Part shown: positions 57,559 through 64,000 of the stretch, piece by piece | How positions within the stretch are numbered: position 1 is the first letter of the stretch | How the letters are laid out: each line of letters begins with the position of its first letter | From: Arenibacter sp. F20364 | GTDB taxonomy: Bacteria; Bacteroidota; Bacteroidia; Flavobacteriales; Flavobacteriaceae | Direction of reading: 5' to 3' | Length of the DNA: 64,000 nt | NCBI RefSeq assembly: GCF_023015905.1 | Contig: NZ_JALKBD010000007.1 | Span: forward strand, 62,001-126,000 | The notes under the pieces: model-generated | Told to the model about the DNA's origin: nothing | Databases searched by the model: none | The model's input: the letters and a program-made list of their open reading frames with translations, nothing else | Made by a program: the position numbers and the translations under genes

Positions 57559-57729
57559 ATGAAAACATTATTACTCGTTAAAGAAATTTATTCAGAAGGA
57601 TTTAGAAACCTAGGACACATTATTGTTAAAAATTATTTCAAAGCATTCATGTGGTTCAGTGTAGCTATGTTTGCCATAGTATTATACGCTTTCATTTTTA
57701 GATTGGTTACTGGATTTGTTTGGGATTAA
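57559..57729 (+). CDS. small membrane protein (DUF6747-like)
   Basis: 56 residues: basic N-terminus (KTLLLVKEIYSEGFRNLG), then an amphipathic linker and one helix at about 33-50, ending FVWD. I recall near-identical short proteins in marine flavobacteria (DUF6747), with no known function. It has proper codons, and a second small membrane protein gene follows 24 bases later. A hairpin lies in the leader. Confidence 0.72.
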   Translation: MKTLLLVKEIYSEGFRNLGHIIVKNYFKAFMWFSVAMFAIVLYAFIFRLVTGFVWD

Positions 57730-57753
57730 TTAAGAATAAATGCATTAATTGAT

Positions 57754-57900
57754 ATGAAAGGTATGCAGTATTTAAGAGAATTATTGGTAGGAAAAAGTGA
57801 TGGGATCGAGGTTCCTATGACACTGAAGTTATTGTTGATCTTAGTGTTCCTTTGCTTTTTCCTTGCCTTATTCTCTATTTTACTATACACCTTTGAATAG
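57754..57900 (+). CDS. small single-helix membrane protein
   Basis: 48 residues: soluble N-terminus with GKSDGIEVPMTLK, one strongly hydrophobic helix at about 25-45, end TFE. No family recognised with certainty. Its position 24 bases after the DUF6747-like gene points to co-expression. Too short for statistics, but the clean start, helix and stop support a real gene. Confidence 0.58.
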   Translation: MKGMQYLRELLVGKSDGIEVPMTLKLLLILVFLCFFLALFSILLYTFE

Positions 57901-58109
57901 CATTATTTTGTTGTAAAACCCTTTGGTCTGAAAGCTATTAATTGTATACTATTTTTTTAATGTTATGCTAGTTCCCCCAACTAGTCAACATAAGCCTGAT
58001 AGACTTTGGATGTTGATCTAAGAATAAAGTTAGATTTGAAATAAATTATGGATATTATCCAAAATATTGGAAATATTCCATAATTTAGCATACCTTTTTT
58101 TGGTGTGCG

Positions 58110-59324
58110 ATGGACAAAACAATACTACATTTGGATTTGGATACTTTTTTCGTATCCGTAGAGCGACTTCAGGACAGTAAATTGGAGCATAGGCCCATAC
58201 TCGTTGGAGGCGTTAGCGACAGGGGTGTGGTAGCCGCATGCAGTTACGAGACCAGGGGTTTTGGCGTGCATTCCGGCATGCCTATGAAAATGGCCAAAGA
58301 ACTCTGTCCGGAAGCCATCATCATAAAAGGGAACGCGGGAACCTACAGCAAACATTCCGATATCGTAACCAATATCATCAAAGAACAGGTACCGGTCTTA
58401 GAAAAATCCAGCATCGATGAGTTTTATGCAGATCTTACGGGAATGGACCGGTTTTATGGTTGTCACCAATTCTCTACCGAACTGCGCCATAAAATCATCA
58501 AGGAAACCGGACTTCCCATTTCCTTTGGTCTATCGGTAAATAAGGTAGTATCCAAAGTAGCTACCAATGAAGCCAAGCCCAACAATGAGCTTAAAATTGA
58601 TATAGGCCATGAGAAACCATTTTTAGCGCCCTTATCCATTAAAAAAATACCTATGGTAGGCGATAAAACCTACCAGACCCTACGGAATTTGGGATTGCGG
58701 CAAATAAAAACCATCCAAGAAATGCCCATGGATATGATGCAACGGGTATTGGGCGCCAATGGAGGCGTAATTTGGAAACGGGCCAATGGTATAGACAATA
58801 CCCCCGTTATCCCTTTTTCCGAACGTAAATCCATTTCTACCGAACGTACTTTTGACCGGGACACCATAGATGTCATTAAACTGCGGGGCATCCTTATTGC
58901 CATGACCGAGAATCTGGCCTATCAGTTGCGGAGGGGAAAAAAACTTACTGCCTGTATTGCGGTAAAAATTCGCTATTCGGACTTTAACACCTATTCCAAA
59001 CAATTAAGGATCCCGTACACCAGTGCGGACCATATCCTGATTCCCCAGATTTTGGATCTGTTCAATACACTCTACAACAAAAGGCTATTGATCAGGTTGA
59101 TCGGGATTCGTTTCAGTCATTTGGTACAGGGCCACTACCAGATAAATCTATTCGACGATACCGAGGAAATATTAAACCTATATAACGCCTTGGACAAGAT
59201 CAGGGAACGCTATGGGGATAAAAGTGTTATAAGGGCCTCCGGTATGGGTGCCAAGACCGTTGGCAGAATGCAGAACCCCTTTAACGGACAACCCCCTATT
59301 GTATTGGCACATAGGAAACAGTGA
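58110..59324 (+). CDS. dinB: DNA polymerase IV (Y family)
   Basis: 404-residue translesion polymerase. Catalytic acidic residues Asp9 in HLDLDTFF and Asp103-Glu104 in SSIDEFYADLTG; the palm, finger, thumb and little-finger order is intact. The C-terminal tail lacks an obvious beta-clamp QLxLF motif, but QINLFDD near 350 may serve. It synthesises past DNA lesions. No clear SOS box is visible in the 209 bases upstream. Confidence 0.94.
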   Translation: MDKTILHLDLDTFFVSVERLQDSKLEHRPILVGGVSDRGVVAACSYETRGFGVHSGMPMKMAKELCPEAIIIKGNAGTYSKHSDIVTNIIKEQVPVLEKSSIDEFYADLTGMDRFYGCHQFSTELRHKIIKETGLPISFGLSVNKVVSKVATNEAKPNNELKIDIGHEKPFLAPLSIKKIPMVGDKTYQTLRNLGLRQIKTIQEMPMDMMQRVLGANGGVIWKRANGIDNTPVIPFSERKSISTERTFDRDTIDVIKLRGILIAMTENLAYQLRRGKKLTACIAVKIRYSDFNTYSKQLRIPYTSADHILIPQILDLFNTLYNKRLLIRLIGIRFSHLVQGHYQINLFDDTEEILNLYNALDKIRERYGDKSVIRASGMGAKTVGRMQNPFNGQPPIVLAHRKQ

Positions 59325-59474
59325 GCGATTTCCAGTAATCAGTATTTAGTAGTGAGAATTGAGTAGTGAGAAAAAAGAATCAATAAATGTATATTAACAT
59401 TCAACTAAAAGCGGTCAATGCTATATAGGCATGGACACATTTTCAACCTGAAACCTTGAACATTCAACTTCCAT

Positions 59475-60107
59475 TTAGGGAATATTCAAATACTTATGGG
59501 TTTGAAGCGATACCTTCCACTTAGGGTTTTGCATTACATAATCCACAATCATTGGAACAACCTTATCCCTTACACTCCATTCCGGCTGTAGGTACAAAAT
59601 ACAATCCTCATTGGTCTTGGCCGCCTGTTCCTCGGCAAAAATAAAGTCGTGCTTATTGTACACGATCACCTTAAGTTCGTGTGCCTTATCATAGATAATA
59701 CCTTCTGGCAACTTATTCTTTTTTGGGGAAAGACAGATCCAATCCCAGGTTCCGGAAAGTGCATAGGCTCCGGAAGTCTCTATATGGGTCTTTAGGTTTT
59801 TGGCCTTTAGGGCCTTTGTAAGTGGCCCCATATCCCAGGTAAGGGGTTCTCCCCCGGTAATGACTATGGTATCGGAATATTTGGCCGCATTGGCTACAAT
59901 ATGGTCTATACCTGTTGGGGGATGTGTTGCCGCATTCCAACTTTCCTTAACATCGCACCAATGGCAGCCTACATCGCAACCGCCCACACGAATAAAATAA
60001 GCAGCAGTCCCCTTATGGAAACCTTCGCCCTGAATAGTGTAAAATTCTTCCATTAAAGGAAGCATTAGGCCTTGATCAACCAACGCTAAAACATCTTCTT
60101 TTACCAT
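59475..60107 (-). CDS. queE: 7-carboxy-7-deazaguanine synthase
   Basis: 210-residue radical SAM enzyme turning 6-carboxy-tetrahydropterin into 7-carboxy-7-deazaguanine in queuosine synthesis. Cluster ligands C44-x3-C48-x2-C51 (GGCDVGCHWCD) follow the QueE atypical spacing; TIQGEGFHKG at 24-33 and ITGGEPLTW near 80 are family motifs. No other queuosine gene is adjacent. The start ATG at 60107 may be one of several; the ATG 14 codons on is an alternative. Confidence 0.93.
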   Translation of the reverse strand: MVKEDVLALVDQGLMLPLMEEFYTIQGEGFHKGTAAYFIRVGGCDVGCHWCDVKESWNAATHPPTGIDHIVANAAKYSDTIVITGGEPLTWDMGPLTKALKAKNLKTHIETSGAYALSGTWDWICLSPKKNKLPEGIIYDKAHELKVIVYNKHDFIFAEEQAAKTNEDCILYLQPEWSVRDKVVPMIVDYVMQNPKWKVSLQTHKYLNIP

Positions 60108-60354
60108 GGCGCAAAGATAGAAAATACCCTGCTCTACCGCTACTAATTAAGAAAAAGTTATTTCAGCAACCCTTAAACCCCGCTTTTGAAATAATATTGT
60201 AATTTAAACTTTTATAACAACCCGAAGAATACACCTAAAGTATGCGTTTGTAAATGGGTATGCCTGGAAAGGCAATATAAACACTAGTAACCATATACAA
60301 TTTTAGCTATAATTTGAAAGTAGTCAACTATTTAGATAAAACAATTAGAACATA

Positions 60355-61587
60355 ATGCCCAATAGTGATAAAAGCAAAACTCCAATTTCCCAAAGAATAG
60401 TTGATATTGGTGCTAATAAGGAGTTTTCCATAACTGAGAATAGGTATCTGCGCATAACAAATATCGCTTCTATCCTTGGCATCTTGTACATGGTGATGTG
60501 GATGATTACTGCTTTTTGCATTACAGATTCCCCAATACTTTACGGAAGCAATGGATTGTTAGCATTGATGTTTTCATTCGTTCTAATATTCAATGGCAAA
60601 GGTTGGCGGGTATTGGCTTCAACTTGTTTTACAACTACGTCCTATATTGGAATTATTCTATTTCTTTACTTGTTGGGTTACTCCTCAGGAGTTTGGGTTA
60701 TTTGTTTCATCATAATAATTACTCCATACATGACTTTCCCCAAAAGTGCGAGAAAATTAGCTATTGGTTTCAGCATGCTGGGGGTCTTGACTTTGATTTT
60801 TTCGGTTACGTTTCAATCCAAATTTAATCCTCACTATGATGTACTTGACCCATATTTCCTACAAATGTTTAACATCAGCACAACTGGACTGATTTGCCTT
60901 ACAATCGCATGGACTTTGTCTGTGCTGATTGATAGATCAGAGGAGTCATTGAGGGTTGAGCAAAAAAGATCAGATGACCTTCTGCATAATATTCTTCCTG
61001 TAAATGTGGCAAGAGATCTAAAGGAAACCGGTAAAACAGTGCCTAAAAGGCACAAAAATGTAACTATTCTGTTTACTGACTTCAAAGGCTTTACGGAGTT
61101 AGTAGCTAGCATTCCGGCAATCACTTTGGTCAATGAACTCAATGATATTTTTGGCCGATTCGATGAGATTGTTGAGGAGGCAGGAGTTGAAAAAATTGAA
61201 ACAATTGGGGATGCATATATGGCTGCATGTGGCCTTGAAGAAGCGGTTAAAGATCATGCCATTAATTGTATTAAGGCTGCACAACAGATGCTATCCTATC
61301 TGGAGGAGAGAAATAAGAAACATGAAATAAAATGGAGGATGAGAGTTGGGATACATTCGGGACCAATAGTGGCTGGCGTAGTTGGAAAGAAGAAATTTAA
61401 CTATGATCTCTTTGGAGATACAGTTAATACGGCAAGTCGGATGGAATCATCAGGAGAGCCTGGCAAAATAAATATATCAGAATCAACCTACCAGCTTGTC
61501 AAAAATGATATCAGTTGCGAAACCAGGGAGAAAATTCAAGCTAAAGGAAAAGGAGAATTGGAAATGTATTTTATAAAATATAGCTAA
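60355..61587 (+). CDS. membrane-bound class III adenylate cyclase
   Basis: 410 residues. Six helices at about 38-190, a linker, then a class III cyclase domain (235-405). All catalytic residues are present: metal Asp242 (FTDFKGFT) and Asp286, adenine-specifying Lys280 (EKIETIGD) and Asp351 (NYDLFGDT), transition-state Asn358 and Arg362 (NTASRM). The Lys/Asp pair indicates ATP, not GTP, as substrate. No sensory domain beyond the helices. Base composition is more AT-rich than the genes to its left. Confidence 0.92.
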   Translation: MPNSDKSKTPISQRIVDIGANKEFSITENRYLRITNIASILGILYMVMWMITAFCITDSPILYGSNGLLALMFSFVLIFNGKGWRVLASTCFTTTSYIGIILFLYLLGYSSGVWVICFIIIITPYMTFPKSARKLAIGFSMLGVLTLIFSVTFQSKFNPHYDVLDPYFLQMFNISTTGLICLTIAWTLSVLIDRSEESLRVEQKRSDDLLHNILPVNVARDLKETGKTVPKRHKNVTILFTDFKGFTELVASIPAITLVNELNDIFGRFDEIVEEAGVEKIETIGDAYMAACGLEEAVKDHAINCIKAAQQMLSYLEERNKKHEIKWRMRVGIHSGPIVAGVVGKKKFNYDLFGDTVNTASRMESSGEPGKINISESTYQLVKNDISCETREKIQAKGKGELEMYFIKYS

Positions 61588-61626
61588 TAAGTGCTAAATC
61601 GAAAGGTCAGTTTTATCAGTAAAGAC

Positions 61627-61667
61627 CGCCAAATTTTTAATTTGGCTTTATACAGAAAAATTAAAAC
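61627..61667 (+). repeat. hairpin repeat A, left of the lipoprotein gene
   Basis: GCCAAATT-ttt-AATTTGGC hairpin followed by an A-rich tail. It aligns with repeat B (62638-62681) over its whole length with a 3-base difference in the loop. The two lie in the same orientation around the lipoprotein gene. Confidence 0.6.
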
Positions 61668-61764
61668 AAAATATAAAAATTCGGCTCTGTGTTAATCCGA
61701 AAAATTAGTGTCTTTTTGCAGGCTACGTTCCATACACAAGTCCGTTGTGATCAAGCTAAAAAAA

Positions 61765-62475
61765 ATGAAAAAAAAATTAATAATATTGATTTTGGCAAGT
61801 ATATGGCTTTATTCCTGCGGGCAAAGAAGTAAGTCAAAAATCGACAAGTTTTCTATTGATTTGGAGATAGTAGACTCGACAAAAAATATCAACAGACAGT
61901 CATCTCTAATAAATGAAATAGAACAATATATTTATACAGACACAACATATGCCTCTGCTGACGGAAAAGGGATAACCATTCAAAACAGCCTACCAAAGGG
62001 AGGAAGTATTGAACCTGATAGAACACAATATTTTGATTCTTCGGGAAAACAACACGGATTTGCCGGGTTTTGGACTCGGATAATCAATGAAACTACTTTA
62101 CCGTTAGAACTAAATATTAATTTTCCTGCTGATTCCTTTGCAATTTTTACTCCACCTGACTCCTACTTAAAATTATTTTTACCAACGGAAACAGTCTCAT
62201 TTGATAAACTTTCAAAGTTTAACTATGGTTTAACTGAATTAAAATCCTATTTCGATGATAATTTTAATAAACCTACAATCTTAAAAAAAACAATTAACCC
62301 TAATGAAGAACATATTTTCTATATAATAGTACTCTCTTATCAAGCAGGGGGTACTCCAAGAGGAGGTCTTATTTTGAAAGGACAAGACCTTTATTACAGA
62401 ATGAGCATAGAACCAAATGGTTATGGAATAATTCCTTGTGGACAGATTACTTTCAAAAATGAATCTGGTAATTAA
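61765..62475 (+). CDS. hypothetical lipoprotein
   Basis: 236 residues: lipoprotein signal KKKLIILILASIWLYSC (Cys18), then a beta-rich domain without recognised motifs. GFAGFWTRIINETTLPLEL and SYQAGGTPRGGLILKGQ are the least random parts. It lies between two same-orientation hairpin repeats, as in a gene cassette. ATG 61765 starts the signal peptide; 19 residues upstream are discarded. Composition is AT-rich, unlike the core genes. Confidence 0.72.
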   Translation: MKKKLIILILASIWLYSCGQRSKSKIDKFSIDLEIVDSTKNINRQSSLINEIEQYIYTDTTYASADGKGITIQNSLPKGGSIEPDRTQYFDSSGKQHGFAGFWTRIINETTLPLELNINFPADSFAIFTPPDSYLKLFLPTETVSFDKLSKFNYGLTELKSYFDDNFNKPTILKKTINPNEEHIFYIIVLSYQAGGTPRGGLILKGQDLYYRMSIEPNGYGIIPCGQITFKNESGN

Positions 62476-62559
62476 CATGGATCAATTTTTGCTTTTTCCG
62501 TTGTTATAATATTTTACTGACGGACAACTTTGAAGGAGAGTTAGAAGGGGTGAAAAATG

Positions 62560-62681
62560 AAAAGCCAGCTCACAACACAACCTATAAACAATACGGGCTT
62601 CGGGCCTAATCGCGGGGTCTGTGTATATTTATATTGTCGCTAAATCTTATAGATTTAGCCTTAGAAAAGAAAAAATAAAAC
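62560..62681 (+). repeat. dispersed flavobacterial-type intergenic repeat with hairpin (repeat B)
   Basis: CCAGCTCACAACACAACC, a GGGC-ttc-GGGCC hairpin and GCTAAATC-TTATA-GATTTAGC at 62639-62659, then an A-rich tail. From memory this ordering is common in intergenic DNA of Flavobacteriia beside hypothetical genes. Related to repeat A. Confidence 0.55.
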
Positions 62682-62696
62682 TAAACCCGCCCGAAC

Positions 62697-62724
62697 GCCC
62701 GCCTAAATGATAAAGTCGGGCAGG
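62697..62724. repeat. dispersed palindromic repeat copy
   Basis: GCCCGCCTAAA...CGGGCAGG, third copy of the repeat seen at 30305-30329 and 57132-57157. The surrounding 62476-62858 contains no gene. Confidence 0.6.
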
Positions 62725-62858
62725 TAACAGTTCGGTACTGGCGGGCAATAAGCTTTAGCTTCGTGCGCAGACGGAAACGAAAATTTCCTTTCCACCGCAC
62801 TGTGCACAGCCGAGACCGAAGGGCGCATTATGGCAGACGTGGGATGAACTATAGAAAT

Positions 62859-63017
62859 ATGAAAATATTAGGAATCATTATATTGGGACCCCTTTCTTGC
62901 CTTTCGTATGGACAAAGAAGTTTTAATGTGGATAGCAGCTTTGTTAATTCAGACATGGAAATAAGTATCAGCACAAAGACCGTTTGGTTTCTCAAAGTGC
63001 ATTACGCTTATAATTAA
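62859..63017 (+). CDS. short exported peptide, possible gene fragment
   Basis: 52 residues: signal-peptide-like start (KILGIIILGPLSCLSYGQ), then about 34 residues ending abruptly in VHYAYN. The signal looks real, but the mature part is too short for a domain; likely the head of a broken gene in this decayed stretch. Confidence 0.4.
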   Translation: MKILGIIILGPLSCLSYGQRSFNVDSSFVNSDMEISISTKTVWFLKVHYAYN

Positions 63018-63147
63018 GCATGTTAGCTTTAAGCAGGAATTTGATAGTAATTACCTAACATTTGTAATTGAAGATGAATCCAGTGCAAAAAAGAAATCTC
63101 ATTAAAATAAAACCTTAAGAAGTATAAAGCACTTTGCCATCATATAG

Positions 63148-63339
63148 TGCTTCTTAATTGCGACATCAAGACTCTACATAAGGATATTTCAAAATAAAGA
63201 AGGCGACCCTGCTGGTTTTCTTCCGATGTGTGTCCTAATAACCTTTATTTCTATTGTAGTTACAATTGCTATGGCAATGCTTGAAAAAATCTTACAAAAC
63301 GCAATAGATATGAAATCTGAAAACGAACTAACAATTTAA
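63148..63339 (+). pseudogene. remnant of a DUF2975-like membrane protein gene
   Basis: An open frame of about 63 codons without a proper start, containing one helix (CVLITFISIVVTIAMAML) and ending MKSENELTI. This ending and its position 3 bases before an HTH gene are typical of the DUF2975 proteins paired with YozG-type regulators. The N-terminal three helices are missing; stops interrupt the frame upstream (TAG at 63145). Confidence 0.55.
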
Positions 63340-63342
63340 ACT

Positions 63343-63556
63343 ATGCCCATTATTGTACACATGAACGTAATTACGGCAAAGCAAAAAATTTCACTGAATG
63401 AACTTTCTGAAAGAGTTGAGTTGACCTTGTCCAACCTTTCTATCTTGAAGACTGGATAAGCGAAAGCAATTCGTTTTTAGTAACTTAGAGGCAATTTGCA
63501 AAGCCTTGGAGTGGCAAGCAGGTGACATTTTGGAATATGTAAATGACGAACATTAA
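63343..63556 (+). pseudogene. XRE-family (YozG-type) regulator pseudogene
   Basis: MPIIVHMNVITAKQKISLNE, then LSERVELTLSNLSILKTG and a TAA at 63457-63459 where the family has Lys. The homologous text resumes (AKAIRF), then one extra T in the run near 63473-63477 shifts the frame; after that NLEAICKALEWQAGDILEY leads to a stop at 63554. One nonsense change plus one frameshift make the gene inactive, unless these are sequencing errors. Confidence 0.75.
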
Positions 63557-63725
63557 ACAACGAACATATTGAAAAACAATCAACATTGCTGGTCGAAAAA
63601 AACACAGATTTAATTTTTTTGTCAATCCCCATAGCCGTGGTCCTGCATATATATGGAAAACCAGGAATAACACAGAATAAAATGATGGTTCTGGGTTGAG
63701 CTAAAAACAGAAAAAAATATAGCAT

Positions 63726-64000
63726 ATGGAGTATCGAAAACTGAAAAATCTTGGAATCGTTCTTTTCTTGATACAATTAATTGGTATGGGGATATGGTTC
63801 TATGTAAAACGGCCAGTAATGGATTTTTCAATGGATATGCTCATATTAATTCCGATTCTGTTTGGGGGCAACCTACTAGTCGGATTGGTATTGTATTTGT
63901 CAAAAAAAAAGGACATATCGATATTAATTTTTGGAAATTCGCTTATTTGCCCCCTGATTTTTTATGCTTGGTGGATTTTATGGTTTACCTATTATGCCCA
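63726..64000 (+). CDS. hypothetical membrane protein, cut by window end
   Basis: Open from ATG 63726 to the right edge (91 codons). Three hydrophobic helices at about 8-26, 37-58 and 66-88 with a Lys-rich loop (SKKKD). No family recognised. The 169 bases between the XRE remnant and this start contain nothing I can name. Confidence 0.6.
   Translation, partial: MEYRKLKNLGIVLFLIQLIGMGIWFYVKRPVMDFSMDMLILIPILFGGNLLVGLVLYLSKKKDISILIFGNSLICPLIFYAWWILWFTYYA

Noticed and set aside
59340-59385. Direct repeats of a GAGTAGTGAGA-like unit after dinB
   Set aside because: Only two short imperfect copies with no spacer structure; not a CRISPR array.

Overview
The window reads as the chromosome of a member of the Bacteroidota, most likely a marine Flavobacteriaceae. 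The gene families support this: TamB next to tsaD, a TonB-dependent receptor, a clade II nosZ cluster, DUF4159, THUMP-like methyltransferase and DUF6747-type small proteins. So do the low GC content, the lack of Shine-Dalgarno sequences and promoters of the TTTG / TAnnTTTG type. No species can be named from the sequence alone, and no rRNA or tRNA gene was seen.

Layout. 1-17.5 kb is housekeeping: a fatty acid hydroxylase cut by the left edge, a Cys-cluster protein, a methyltransferase, a lipoprotein metalloprotease, RidA, a GlcNAc-kinase-like protein, pfkA-gapA, a 1442-residue TamB, then tsaD, TfoX-like, rsmE, DUF4159, AI-2E permease, a THUMP-like methyltransferase and a VanX-like peptidase. 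17.6-23.7 kb holds two paralogous copies of a GMC oxidoreductase plus gluconate-2-dehydrogenase-subunit-3-like pair, with a secreted sugar epimerase-like protein. 23.9-32.5 kb holds a DUF255 thioredoxin-fold protein, an esterase, hexuronate catabolism (kdgK, kdgA, uxuA) and a nagB-LmbE fusion.

32.5-52.1 kb is a respiratory, nitrogen-oxide and copper island. A copper-receptor-like TonB operon lies divergent to cydAB (copper-free quinol oxidase). It is followed by an Rrf2/NsrR-like regulator, tryptophan dioxygenase, a cupin, the di-iron repair protein Ric, a hemerythrin, a small membrane protein, a 2Fe-2S ferredoxin and a group III truncated hemoglobin. Convergent to these is a complete clade II nitrous oxide reductase operon: cytochrome c, fasciclin, nosZ, a nosB-like gene, nosL, a cupin, nosD, nosF, nosY and a polytopic membrane protein with intramembrane histidines. 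The nos promoter carries an FNR/DNR-like box and a second palindrome nearly identical to one overlapping the rrf2 promoter, so the two arms are probably co-regulated. No nitrite or NO reductase is present, so the window itself encodes N2O respiration plus NO defence.

52.4-56.9 kb encodes a three-subunit biotin-dependent acyl-CoA carboxylase and a TesB thioesterase. 57.5-60.1 kb has two small membrane proteins behind hairpin-rich DNA, then dinB and queE. 60.3-64 kb begins with a class III adenylate cyclase and turns into AT-rich, decayed, cassette-like DNA: two related hairpin repeats bracket a lipoprotein gene, followed by remnants of a DUF2975/XRE pair and a membrane protein cut by the right edge. 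A dispersed palindromic repeat occurs three times across the window.
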